A DNA stretch of 48,438 bases, from positions 1-48,438 of the forward strand of contig CAVDHB010000039.1 of the NCBI GenBank assembly GCA_963608705.1. The letters are read 5' to 3'. The DNA is from CAVDHB01 sp963608705 (lineage in GTDB: Bacteria; Bacteroidota; Bacteroidia; Bacteroidales; Bacteroidaceae). Both the position numbers and the translations under genes were made by a program. The notes under the pieces were generated by a model. That model was not told the DNA's origin. It did no database searches and saw only the letters and a list, made by a program, of their open reading frames with translations. How positions within the stretch are numbered: the stretch's first letter is position 1; each line of letters starts with the position of its first letter. This document shows, in pieces, positions 8,523 through 16,405 of the stretch.

Positions 8523-9395
8523 ATGGGAAAGAAAATAGGTTTGTGGTGTGCGGCGTGCCTGCTGTTGGCAAGCTGCGGCTCTTACAATAAATTGTATAAG
8601 ACAGCGGATTACGACTACAAGTATGAGGCTGCGAAAGAGTATTATGCGGCGGGAGAGTACAGCAAGGCCGCTACATTGCTGGACGAGCTGATTACCGTGA
8701 TGAAGGGGTCGAGCAAGGCGGAGGAGTCTCTTTTCCTGCAAGCGCTCACCCAGTATCATTTGGGCGACTATCCCACGGCTTCCAATTATTTTTCCACCTA
8801 TTATAACAGCTATCCGAAAGGTGTCTTTTCGGAGCAGGCGCGTTATCTTTCCGGCAAGGCTTTGTATCTGGACACGCCCGACCCTCGTCTGGACCAGACA
8901 AGCAGCATGAAGGCCATCACGGAGTTGCAGAACTATCTGGACTACTATCCCGACGCCAAGAACAAGGAGGAGGTGCAGAATCTCATATTCTCCTTGCAAG
9001 ACCAGTTGGTGGAGAAGGAATACCAGTCGGCCAAGCTGTATTATAACCTGGGCAATTACATCGGCAACTGCAACGCCAACAACGAGAGTAATTTCGAATC
9101 CTGTGTGATCACGGCGCAGAATGCGCTGAAGGATTATCCTTACGCCAAAAGGAGGGAAGACTTGTCTTTCCTTATTGTGGAGGCGAAATACGAACTGGCC
9201 CGGAACAGTGTGTCGACCAAGGCGGCCGACCGTTTCCGGGATGCGATAGACGAGTATCACGGGTTCAAGAACGAGTTCCCGGAAAGCAAGTACACCAAGG
9301 AGGTGGACAAGATATACAAGGACGCTTCTTCGAAAGTGAAGGAGGCTGACAAGGCTTCTGCTACACCAGAGGCCGGTAATGAGACAAAAAAGTAA
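8523..9395 (+). CDS. bamD: Outer membrane assembly lipoprotein BamD (YfiO)
   Basis: 290 residues from the ATG at 8523. The N-terminus MGKKIGLWCAACLLLASCGS is a lipoprotein signal with lipobox LASC and lipidated Cys18. Tetratricopeptide-like repeats follow (AKEYYAAGEYSKAATLLDEL, FLQALTQYHLGDYPTA), as in BamD, which joins BamA in inserting beta-barrel proteins into the outer membrane. The frame runs back to a TTG at 8472 and has another ATG at 8514, but the promoter at 8472-8502 overlaps the former and the latter would leave only a few leader bases. The gene heads an operon with rpoZ and a DUF4293 gene. The C-terminal tail is Lys/Ala-rich and probably disordered. Confidence 0.88.
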   Translation: MGKKIGLWCAACLLLASCGSYNKLYKTADYDYKYEAAKEYYAAGEYSKAATLLDELITVMKGSSKAEESLFLQALTQYHLGDYPTASNYFSTYYNSYPKGVFSEQARYLSGKALYLDTPDPRLDQTSSMKAITELQNYLDYYPDAKNKEEVQNLIFSLQDQLVEKEYQSAKLYYNLGNYIGNCNANNESNFESCVITAQNALKDYPYAKRREDLSFLIVEAKYELARNSVSTKAADRFRDAIDEYHGFKNEFPESKYTKEVDKIYKDASSKVKEADKASATPEAGNETKK

Positions 9396-9419
9396 TTAAT
9401 AAATAGTGGAGATATTTCT

Positions 9420-9791
9420 ATGGATTACAAAAAAACGAACGCCCCGACGAATACGGTAACTCGTGATTTGACTACTTTGTGGGAACCCACAGGCAATATT
9501 TACGAGAGTGTGTCTATCATTGCGAAAAGGGCGAACCAGATTTCAGTGGACATCAAGCAGGAGCTTTCCAAGAAACTTTCCGAGTTTGCCGCAAGCAGCG
9601 ACAACCTGGAAGAAGTGGCTGAGAACCGTGAGCAAATCGAGATTTCCCGTTTCTATGAGAAACTGCCGAAGCCCACGTTGATTGCCACGCAGGAATTTCT
9701 GGAAGGGAAGATATATTATCGTAATCCGGCCAAGGACATGGACCCGGAGAAAGAACTCGACAAAATCGAGCATAACGACGAAGACTTATGA
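9420..9791 (+). CDS. rpoZ: RNA polymerase omega subunit (Rpb6-like, Bacteroidota type)
   Basis: 123 residues. The pattern MDYKKTNAPTNTVTRDL, then GNIYESVSIIAKRANQIS and the C-terminal KPTLIATQEFLEGKIYYRNPA, is that of the Bacteroidota omega/Rpb6-like protein. It would sit on the beta' C-terminus and help RNA polymerase assembly. It lies 24 bp after bamD, and its stop overlaps the next start (ATGA at 9788-9791). The order bamD-rpoZ is common in Bacteroidales, which supports the call. Confidence 0.88.
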   Translation: MDYKKTNAPTNTVTRDLTTLWEPTGNIYESVSIIAKRANQISVDIKQELSKKLSEFAASSDNLEEVAENREQIEISRFYEKLPKPTLIATQEFLEGKIYYRNPAKDMDPEKELDKIEHNDEDL

Positions 9792-10255
9792 TTCAACGCG
9801 TACAGTCCGTGTACCTCTTGATTGCGGTGGTCTTGGCAGTGGTTTGCCTTCTCTCTCCGCTGGGTACTTTTTACGGATCGGACAGCCTTGCGAATGCCGA
9901 GCTGTATAATGCGGGATTGTTCGTGAAAGTGGAAAAGGGGGCAAGAGTGGCTTCCTCTGGTTTGTTTGCGTTGCTGGCCATCGCCACGATTGCCGACGTG
10001 TTGGCCATCTTCGGCTATAAGAACCGTTTGCGTCAGATGAGGATAGTGTGCCTTTCTGCCATTCTGCTTGTCTTGTATTACCTTTCTTTCATCGGCTTTG
10101 TCGTCTATTACGGCCAGGGCTTGCTGGAAGGCAGTCACTTCAAACCTGCGTTTTGCGCTTGTCTGCCGATACTTTCATTCATATTGAATCTGTTGGCTTA
10201 CGGCAGGATAAGACATGACGAACGTTTGGTGAGAGCGGCTGACAGGCTCCGCTGA
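9788..10255 (+). CDS. DUF4293 family membrane protein
   Basis: 155 residues starting MIQRVQSVYLLIAVVLAVV, with four hydrophobic segments (about 8-25, 55-76, 84-108 and 122-138) and a short basic C-terminus (RIRHDERLVRAADRLR) that is typical of the DUF4293 family. It is an inner-membrane protein of unknown function, found next to rpoZ in many Bacteroidota. The start overlaps the rpoZ stop as ATGA, indicating translational coupling. A strong hairpin at 10271-10332 follows. Confidence 0.85.
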   Translation: MIQRVQSVYLLIAVVLAVVCLLSPLGTFYGSDSLANAELYNAGLFVKVEKGARVASSGLFALLAIATIADVLAIFGYKNRLRQMRIVCLSAILLVLYYLSFIGFVVYYGQGLLEGSHFKPAFCACLPILSFILNLLAYGRIRHDERLVRAADRLR

Positions 10256-10270
10256 TTCTGTTCAACGTGC

Positions 10271-10332
10271 TGACACATCCCGTCTCTGTGGGGAGGATTC
10301 CTGAAATCTTCTTTACGAGACGGGATGTGTCA
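10271..10332 (+). terminator. Hairpin after the bamD operon
   Basis: A perfect 15 bp inverted repeat, TGACACATCCCGTCT at 10271-10285 and its complement at 10318-10332, encloses a 32 nt loop and begins 16 bp after the DUF4293 stop. No T-run follows directly, so it may act as an mRNA 3' stabiliser rather than a classical intrinsic terminator. Confidence 0.6.
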
Positions 10333-10490
10333 TGTCTGTAAAAAGAAAGGTCATAAGACGTTTGGCGCGTAAGTGATTTTATGTTTGCTTGTGTGAGAAG
10401 ATGAATACCATAAGTCCATCACTTCTTATATGCAGATATACAGCTTATTAACCCTAATCTCTTTTTTGAAAACACACAGTTGTTCGTCTT

Positions 10491-10578
10491 ATCACATACG
10501 ATACACGTGTTCATCACATACGATACACGTGTTCATCACATACGATACATGTGTTTATCACATACGATACATGTGTTT
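10491..10578. repeat. Four tandem 22 bp repeats
   Basis: Four exact-length units start at 10491, 10513, 10535 and 10557. Each begins ATCACATACGATACA. The first two units are identical and carry the palindrome ACACGTGT; the last two are identical and carry ACATGTGT instead, ending in TTT rather than TTC. There are no spacers, so it is not a CRISPR. It may be a binding-site array or a copy-number-variable tract. Confidence 0.95.
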
Positions 10579-10759
10579 ATATCGAATGTTGTGAGTGGGC
10601 TGAACAGCCGTTTGAACGCCTTTTAACGCCCGTTGGGGACTCTTTTTCCTGTAAGTCTGGACCTTTTATATAGCGCAATAGCTCGTCTTGTCAGCCTGCA
10701 CGGGCAAGCTCACTTCTTGCTTCTGCGTCAAGGGGACAGGGCGTTACGCTTCTGGCGTT

Positions 10760-10907
10760 AAAAAAGACGAGACCTGCGCTCAGGCCACGTCTTTAAAGGA
10801 GAGATTTGATGTATGAATGTTGTTTGTTGAGATTTCACCACTGAGAAACAAACGCTTCCTTAGCTTCGGAAGAAAGAGTTCCGTCTCGCAAGGCTGTCCG
10901 TTTCTCG
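10760..10907 (-). ncRNA. Candidate small RNA with intrinsic terminator
   Basis: On the minus strand a -7 element TATCTTTG (10912-10919) is followed by about 145 nt without an open frame, ending in a hairpin plus six T. Three successive stems are visible in plus coordinates: 10855-10859/10868-10872, 10822-10828/10847-10853 (GTTTGTT/AACAAAC) and the terminator 10763-10769/10788-10794 with inner pair 10773-10776/10781-10784. On the minus strand the terminator ends CGTCTTTTTT. No known RNA family was recognised. The -33 element is not clear, so the 5' end is uncertain. Confidence 0.45.
10763..10794 (-). terminator. Intrinsic terminator on the minus strand
   Basis: The stem AAAGACG/CGTCTTT with an inner CCTG(4 nt)CAGG stem is followed on the minus strand by a T6 run (complement of 10760-10765). 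On the plus strand no T-run follows, which gives the direction. No protein gene on this strand ends here, which supports a non-coding transcript. Confidence 0.6.
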
Positions 10908-10911
10908 TGTG

Positions 10912-10919
10912 CAAAGATA
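10912..10919 (-). promoter_or_regulatory. -7 element for the candidate small RNA
   Basis: The minus strand reads TATCTTTG, a full match to TAnnTTTG. No protein start lies downstream on this strand before the terminator at 10763-10794. The -33 position has no clear TTTG. Confidence 0.45.
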
Positions 10920-11102
10920 GGGAGGGAATATGTCAGAGGAAATACATTCGTGTGAATTTTGCGTTACATCACTCCGTTTCTTTGTCCAAAAAGATTGCAC
11001 AGACTATGAATTGTTTGTGTAATTAGGGCTGTTTGCTTATAAAATGACGTTCTTTTATTGTAAAAACAACGGCTTTCGTTTTCAACTTTCGTATTAAATC
11101 CG

Positions 11103-11110
11103 TACATTTG
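11103..11110 (+). promoter_or_regulatory. -7 promoter element for the leucine operon
   Basis: TACATTTG matches TAnnTTTG 36 bp upstream of the leuA ATG. The leader of about 30 nt is too short for a leucine attenuator or T-box, and no leader peptide is visible, so control is more likely by promoter-binding factors or LeuA feedback. Confidence 0.6.
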
Positions 11111-11145
11111 CACCAATCTTTTGAAATAATAACTATAAACAAAAT

Positions 11146-12648
11146 ATGGATAATAACAGATTGTACATTTTCGACACGACATTAAGAGACGGTGAGCAAG
11201 TTCCCGGATGCCAGTTAAACACGGTGGAGAAGATACAGGTGGCCAAACAGCTGGAACTTCTTGGCGTGGATGTAATCGAGGCGGGATTCCCCATCTCCAG
11301 TCCCGGTGACTTTAATTCAGTGGTGGAAATCTCCAAGGCGGTGACATGGCCCACCATTTGCGCCTTGACCCGCGCGGTGGAGAAAGATATTGACTGTGCG
11401 GCCGAGGCGTTGAAATATGCGAAGAGAGGGCGTATCCACACGGGTATCGGTACATCTGATTCTCATATAAAATATAAGTTCCATTCCACGAGGGAGGAAA
11501 TCATCGAGCGTGCGGTGGCGGCTGTGAAGTATGCGAAGCGTTATGTGGAAGACGTGGAGTTCTATGCGGAGGATGCCGGACGCACGGACAACGAATACTT
11601 GGCGCAAGTCGTGGAGGCGGTCATCAAGGCCGGCGCCACGGTGGTGAACTTGCCGGATACGACGGGTTATTGCCTGCCTTCCGAGTTCGGCGCGAAGATT
11701 AAGTACCTCATGGAACACGTGGACAATGTGGACAAGGCGATTCTTTCCACCCACTGTCATAACGACTTGGGCATGGCCACCGCCAACACCATGGCCGGCG
11801 TGGCAAACGGCGCCCGTCAGGTGGAGGTGACTATCAACGGTATCGGCGAGAGAGCGGGAAATACCTCCTTGGAAGAAGTGGCGATGATTCTGAAATGCCA
11901 TCACCATACTTTCGGACTCAACACGAACATCAACACAAAGAAGATTTATTCTACCAGCCGGCTGGTGTCCAGCTTGATGAACATGCCTGTGCAGCCTAAC
12001 AAGGCGATTGTGGGACGCAATGCGTTCGCTCACTCTTCGGGTATTCACCAGGATGGTGTGCTGAAGAACGTACAGACCTATGAGATTATCGACCCGAAGG
12101 AAGTCGGCATTGATGACAACGCCATTGTACTGACGGCCCGCAGCGGACACGCTGCCTTGAAGTATCGTTTGCACGTGTTGGGCGTGAATCCTTCTGACGA
12201 GGCGATGGACAAGATTTACCAGGACTTCCTGAAACTGGCGGACAAGAAGAAAGAGGTCAATGACGATGACATCTTGATGTTGGCGGGCGCCGACCGTACG
12301 GCCACTCACAGTGTGAAGCTCGACTTCTTGCAGGTGACTGCCGGAGTGGGGGTGCGTGAGGTAGCCAGTATAGGACTGGACATCGCCGGACAGAAGTTCG
12401 AGGAGGCGGCCAGTGGCAACGGCCCGGTGGACGCGGCTATCAACGCCTTGAAGAAAATCATCAACAAGCACATGGAGCTGAAGGAATTCACCATCCAGGC
12501 TATCAACAAGGGCAGCAACGATGTGGGAAAGGTGCACATGCAGGTGGAATACAACGGACACGTGTACTACGGCTTCGGCGCCAATACGGATATTGTGGCC
12601 GCTTCCGTGGAGGCTTATATTGACTGTATCAACAAATTCAGAAACTAA
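11146..12648 (+). CDS. leuA: 2-isopropylmalate synthase
   Basis: 500 residues. The HMGL-like TIM barrel carries DTTLRDGEQ (residues 10-18) and the metal-binding HCHND (203-207). NGIGERAGN follows, then the linker and the C-terminal LeuA allosteric domain from about residue 365, the leucine feedback site. It condenses acetyl-CoA with 2-oxoisovalerate in the first committed step of leucine synthesis. It is the first gene of the leu operon, with a 72 bp gap to leuC. Its full length separates it clearly from the second synthase at 14766. Confidence 0.95.
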   Translation: MDNNRLYIFDTTLRDGEQVPGCQLNTVEKIQVAKQLELLGVDVIEAGFPISSPGDFNSVVEISKAVTWPTICALTRAVEKDIDCAAEALKYAKRGRIHTGIGTSDSHIKYKFHSTREEIIERAVAAVKYAKRYVEDVEFYAEDAGRTDNEYLAQVVEAVIKAGATVVNLPDTTGYCLPSEFGAKIKYLMEHVDNVDKAILSTHCHNDLGMATANTMAGVANGARQVEVTINGIGERAGNTSLEEVAMILKCHHHTFGLNTNINTKKIYSTSRLVSSLMNMPVQPNKAIVGRNAFAHSSGIHQDGVLKNVQTYEIIDPKEVGIDDNAIVLTARSGHAALKYRLHVLGVNPSDEAMDKIYQDFLKLADKKKEVNDDDILMLAGADRTATHSVKLDFLQVTAGVGVREVASIGLDIAGQKFEEAASGNGPVDAAINALKKIINKHMELKEFTIQAINKGSNDVGKVHMQVEYNGHVYYGFGANTDIVAASVEAYIDCINKFRN

Positions 12649-12720
12649 ACAAACAACTAAGGCGAACCGACTGTGAATGTCTAATCGCACTTATAAGAAA
12701 CTTATACGAACAAAAAGAGT

Positions 12721-14118
12721 ATGAATACGTTATTTGACAAAATCTGGGACGCTCACGTGGTGCAAATCGTGAAAGACGGTCCCACTCAATTGTATATCGA
12801 CCGGCTTTATTGCCATGAGGTGACTTCTCCGCAGGCATTTGCCGGATTGAAAGACAGAGGATTGAAGTGCTTCCGTCCGGAGCAAATCTACTGTATGCCC
12901 GACCATAACACTCCGACACACGACCAGGACAAGCCGATTGAAGACCCGGTGTCCAAGAAGCAGGTGGACACGTTGGAGCAAAACTGCAAGGATTTCGGAC
13001 TGAGCTATTATGGCATGATGAACCCCAAGAACGGTATCATCCATGTGGTGGGTCCGGAGCGTGGACTTTCTCTTCCGGGAATGACCATTGTCTGCGGTGA
13101 CTCTCATACTTCCACCCACGGTGCGTTGGGAGCGGTGGCTTTCGGTATCGGTACGTCCGAGGTGGAGATGGTGATGGCTTCCCAGTGTATCTTGCAGCAG
13201 AAGCCGAAGTCTATGCGTATCAGCATTGACGGCAAACTGAAAAAGGGTGTGACGGCCAAGGATGTGGCGTTGTACATCATGTCAAAGATGACCACTTCTG
13301 GCGGTACGGGCTATTTTATTGAATACGCTGGCTCTGTGATACGGGATATGTCCATGGACGGTCGTCTTACACTGTGCAACTTGAGTATCGAAATGGGGTC
13401 TCGTGGCGGTTTTATCGCTCCCGACGAGACTACCTTTAACTATATCAAAGGCCGAGAGTTCGCTCCGAAAGGAGAGGAATGGGACAAGGCGGTAGCCTAC
13501 TGGAAGACCTTGAAGAGTGGCGATGACGCGGTGTTCGACAAGGAAATACATTATGACGCTGCGGATATTGAACCAATGATTACCTACGGTACGAATCCGG
13601 GCATGGGCATGGGTATCACCCAGAAGATACCGACGTTGGATCAGATTGCGCCGGAAGAAAGAGCTTCTTTTGAGAAGGCTTTGGACTATATGGACTTCAA
13701 GCCGGGAGACGGACTGTTGGGACACAAGGTGGACTATGTGTTCTTGGGAGCTTGTACCAACGGACGTATCGAAGACTTCCGTGCCTTTGCGTCGATTGTG
13801 AAAGGACGGAAAAAGGCTGCGGATGTGACGGCTTGGCTGGTGCCGGGCTCTTGGACGGTGATGAAGCAAATCAAGGACGAGGGATTGGACAAAGTGCTGA
13901 CGGAGGCTGGTTTTGTGATTCGTCAGCCGGGTTGTTCCGCTTGTCTGGCCATGAACGACGACAAGATTCCGGCCGGAAAATATGCCGTGTCTACCTCAAA
14001 CCGTAACTTCCAAGGTCGTCAGGGACCTGGAAGCCGCACAATGCTGGCCAGTCCTTTGACGGCTGCGGCTGCGGCTGTGACGGGCGAGGTGACAGACCCC
14101 AGAACTTTATTGGCGTGA
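12721..14118 (+). CDS. leuC: 3-isopropylmalate dehydratase large subunit
   Basis: 465 residues of the aconitase superfamily. The three [4Fe-4S] cysteines are visible: C345 in GACTNGR, and C405 and C408 in PGCSACLAMN. CGDSHTSTHGALGAVAFGIG (from residue 125) is the conserved substrate region. With LeuD it isomerises 2- to 3-isopropylmalate in the cytosol. leuD follows after 36 bp. In the same operon it could also process citramalate made by the second synthase, as known for some organisms with the citramalate route to isoleucine. Confidence 0.96.
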   Translation: MNTLFDKIWDAHVVQIVKDGPTQLYIDRLYCHEVTSPQAFAGLKDRGLKCFRPEQIYCMPDHNTPTHDQDKPIEDPVSKKQVDTLEQNCKDFGLSYYGMMNPKNGIIHVVGPERGLSLPGMTIVCGDSHTSTHGALGAVAFGIGTSEVEMVMASQCILQQKPKSMRISIDGKLKKGVTAKDVALYIMSKMTTSGGTGYFIEYAGSVIRDMSMDGRLTLCNLSIEMGSRGGFIAPDETTFNYIKGREFAPKGEEWDKAVAYWKTLKSGDDAVFDKEIHYDAADIEPMITYGTNPGMGMGITQKIPTLDQIAPEERASFEKALDYMDFKPGDGLLGHKVDYVFLGACTNGRIEDFRAFASIVKGRKKAADVTAWLVPGSWTVMKQIKDEGLDKVLTEAGFVIRQPGCSACLAMNDDKIPAGKYAVSTSNRNFQGRQGPGSRTMLASPLTAAAAAVTGEVTDPRTLLA

Positions 14119-14154
14119 ACTCGCATTTTTTAAGAACTATAAGCAGACATTCAA

Positions 14155-14769
14155 ATGAAAAAGAAATTCAATATCATTACAAGTACTTGTGTGCCGCTTC
14201 CCTTGGAGAATGTGGACACAGACCAGATAATCCCGGCTCGTTTCCTGAAAGCCACGACCAAAGAAGGATTTGGAGAGAACCTTTTCCGTGACTGGCGGTA
14301 TGACAAACAGGGAAACCCGATTAAGGACTTCGTGTTGAACGACCCTCGTTACAGTGGAGAGGTCTTGGTGGCGGGAAAGAACTTCGGCTCTGGCTCCAGT
14401 CGTGAGCATGCGGCGTGGGCTATCGCTGGTTATGGCTTCCGAGTGGTGATTTCCAGCTTCTTCGCAGACATCCACAAGAACAACGAGTTGAACAACTTTG
14501 TGTTGCCGGTGCAGGTGAGCGAGGATTTCCTGAAAGAACTCTTCGAGAGCATTGACGCCAATCCTAAAATGGAAGTGGAGGTGGACTTGCCGAACCAGAC
14601 GGTCACTAACCGGGCTACGGGACGTAGTGAGAAGTTTGAAATCAACGGATATAAGAAGTACTGTCTGATGAATGGATTGGATGACATTGACTTCTTGTTG
14701 CAGAACAAGGACAAGATTGTGGCGTGGGAACAGCAGCACGCCGATGACATCCGCCGTTTTTGCAAATGA
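14155..14769 (+). CDS. leuD: 3-isopropylmalate dehydratase small subunit
   Basis: 204 residues, usual LeuD length. NVDTDQIIPARFL near the N-terminus and GSGSSREHAAWAI around residue 80 are the conserved swivel-domain motifs that close over the LeuC active site. The stop TGA overlaps the start of the following synthase gene (ATGA at 14766-14769), so translation of the two is probably coupled. Confidence 0.96.
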   Translation: MKKKFNIITSTCVPLPLENVDTDQIIPARFLKATTKEGFGENLFRDWRYDKQGNPIKDFVLNDPRYSGEVLVAGKNFGSGSSREHAAWAIAGYGFRVVISSFFADIHKNNELNNFVLPVQVSEDFLKELFESIDANPKMEVEVDLPNQTVTNRATGRSEKFEINGYKKYCLMNGLDDIDFLLQNKDKIVAWEQQHADDIRRFCK

Positions 14770-16370
14770 AAAAGACAAGAATCGAGATAATGGACACGAC
14801 ACTCCGCGACGGGGAGCAAACCCGCGGAGTGTCGTTCCTGCCCCATGAGAAATTGCTGATTGCCCGGATGCTGCTCACCCGTTTGAAGGTGGATCGCATC
14901 GAGGTGGCTTCCGCAAGGGTGTCGGCTGGAGAGAAAGAGGCGGTGGCGGACATCTGCCGTTGGGCGAAAGAGGCTGGCTATCTGGACAAGGTGGAGGTCT
15001 TGGGCTTTGTAGACCGTCATATTTCGATTGACTGGATAAAGGATTGTGGCTGCAAGGTCATCAATCTGTTGGCCAAAGGTTCTGAGAAGCATTGCACGCA
15101 TCAGTTGCATAAAAGTCTGAAGGAACATGTGGCGGACATCAAGGAGGCGATAGCCTACGCCAAGTCGCAGGGCATCCGTTCCAATCTTTATCTGGAGGAT
15201 TGGAGCGGGGGCATGAAGAACTCGCCGGACTTCGTGTTCGGGTTGATGGAGGAGTTGAAAGACGAGCCTGTGGGTCGTTTCATCCTGCCGGATACCTTGG
15301 GTATTTTGGATCCCTTGCAGACGTATAAGTATATGCGGCAGATGATACGCCGTTTCCCCGATTGCGTCTTCGAGTTCCATGCTCATAATGATTACGATTT
15401 GGCTATCTCGGATGTCGTGGCGGCGGTCTTGGCCGGTTGTCATGTCATTGACGTGACGGTGAACGGACTGGGTGAACGGGCTGGCAACGCTCCGGTGTCC
15501 AGTGTGGACGCTATCCTGCGAGACCATTTCAATTGCGAGATGGGATTGGATGAGAAATATCTCTACGAGATAAGCAAGGTGGTGGAGAACTATGCGGGTA
15601 TCGCCGTGGCGCCCAACAAGCCGATAGTGGGAGGCAGTGTCTTCACGCAAGTGGCGGGCGTCCATGCCGACGGAGATCGGAAGGATAACCTGTATTGCGG
15701 CGAACTGCATCCTGAACGCTTCGGGCGATTAAGAGAGTATGCGTTGGGTAAATCCAGCGGTAAGGCCAACATCGCACAGAACTTGAAACAGCTTGGACTG
15801 GAACTGACTCCCGAACAGACAAAGCTCGTTACCAAACGGGTAGTGGAGTTGGGCGACAAGAAAGAGCTGGTAACCCAGGGAGACCTTCCTTATATTGTGG
15901 CGGATGTCTTGAAACATACAGCTCCCGTGGAGAAGGTGAAACTGCTCAACTATGCGGTGACTATCGCCAAGGGCATGCAGCCGATGGCGTGTGTGCGGAT
16001 AGAGGTGAACGGCGCTTCTTACGAGGAGACGGCCACGGGTGATGGTATGTATGACGCTTTTGTGAGAGCGGTAAGGCATATTTATCGCCAAAAACTGAAC
16101 CGGGAGTTCCCCTGGCTGACAAACTACAGTGTGACGATTCCGCCCGGAGGCCGTACAGATGCCTTGGTGCAGACTGTCATTACGTGGGAATACAAGGGGC
16201 GGACATACCGCACCAGCGGACTGGACGCAGACCAGACGGATTCCGCCATCAAAGCCACCATCAAATTGCTGAACTCCATCGAGGACAGTTATGAAGGCGA
16301 TGTGCGTCCAGACAAGAATGAAGTCACTGATAATTTCAAGACTTTCACGCATTCCATAGAGAATGAGTGA
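14766..16370 (+). CDS. LeuA-like synthase, probably (R)-citramalate synthase
   Basis: 534 residues from the ATG at 14766; a TTG two codons earlier (14760) is not needed. The HMGL-like barrel has DTTLRDGEQ (10-18) and the metal motif HAHND. The C-terminal region has the LeuA-type regulatory domain (GDGMYDAFVRAVRHIY). It is more divergent from LeuA than a duplicate would be: TRGVSF after the catalytic loop and EFHAHNDYDL instead of HCHNDLG. These match the second synthase seen in Bacteroidales leu operons. Citramalate synthase, from pyruvate and acetyl-CoA towards isoleucine, is the likeliest role; an isopropylmalate or homocitrate synthase activity cannot be excluded. Confidence 0.75.
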   Translation: MKKTRIEIMDTTLRDGEQTRGVSFLPHEKLLIARMLLTRLKVDRIEVASARVSAGEKEAVADICRWAKEAGYLDKVEVLGFVDRHISIDWIKDCGCKVINLLAKGSEKHCTHQLHKSLKEHVADIKEAIAYAKSQGIRSNLYLEDWSGGMKNSPDFVFGLMEELKDEPVGRFILPDTLGILDPLQTYKYMRQMIRRFPDCVFEFHAHNDYDLAISDVVAAVLAGCHVIDVTVNGLGERAGNAPVSSVDAILRDHFNCEMGLDEKYLYEISKVVENYAGIAVAPNKPIVGGSVFTQVAGVHADGDRKDNLYCGELHPERFGRLREYALGKSSGKANIAQNLKQLGLELTPEQTKLVTKRVVELGDKKELVTQGDLPYIVADVLKHTAPVEKVKLLNYAVTIAKGMQPMACVRIEVNGASYEETATGDGMYDAFVRAVRHIYRQKLNREFPWLTNYSVTIPPGGRTDALVQTVITWEYKGRTYRTSGLDADQTDSAIKATIKLLNSIEDSYEGDVRPDKNEVTDNFKTFTHSIENE

Positions 16371-16405
16371 AATACATAAAGAACCAAATAAAAAACAAAT
16401 AGATT

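Larger units (their letters stand above)
10333..11102. other. Gene-free intergenic region with repeats and a candidate RNA
   Basis: No convincing protein gene is present between the bamD operon hairpin and the leuA promoter. The stretch holds a 4 x 22 bp tandem repeat (10491-10578), a complementary pair of segments (10672-10689 with 10764-10780), and a minus-strand candidate small RNA (about 10760-10907). A short plus-strand reading frame at 10817-11026 has no family features and runs across hairpins. Confidence 0.7.

Noticed and set aside
10491..10578. Possible CRISPR array
   Set aside because: The 22 bp units are head-to-tail with no spacers, and no cas genes are present.
10672..10794. Plus-strand leucine attenuator formed by alternative pairing
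   Set aside because: The leu promoter at 11103-11110 lies downstream of it, no leader peptide with Leu codons is visible, and no T-run follows the hairpin on the plus strand.
10817..11026. 69-codon plus-strand frame before leuA
   Set aside because: It runs through the hairpins of the candidate RNA, has no promoter of its own and resembles no known family.
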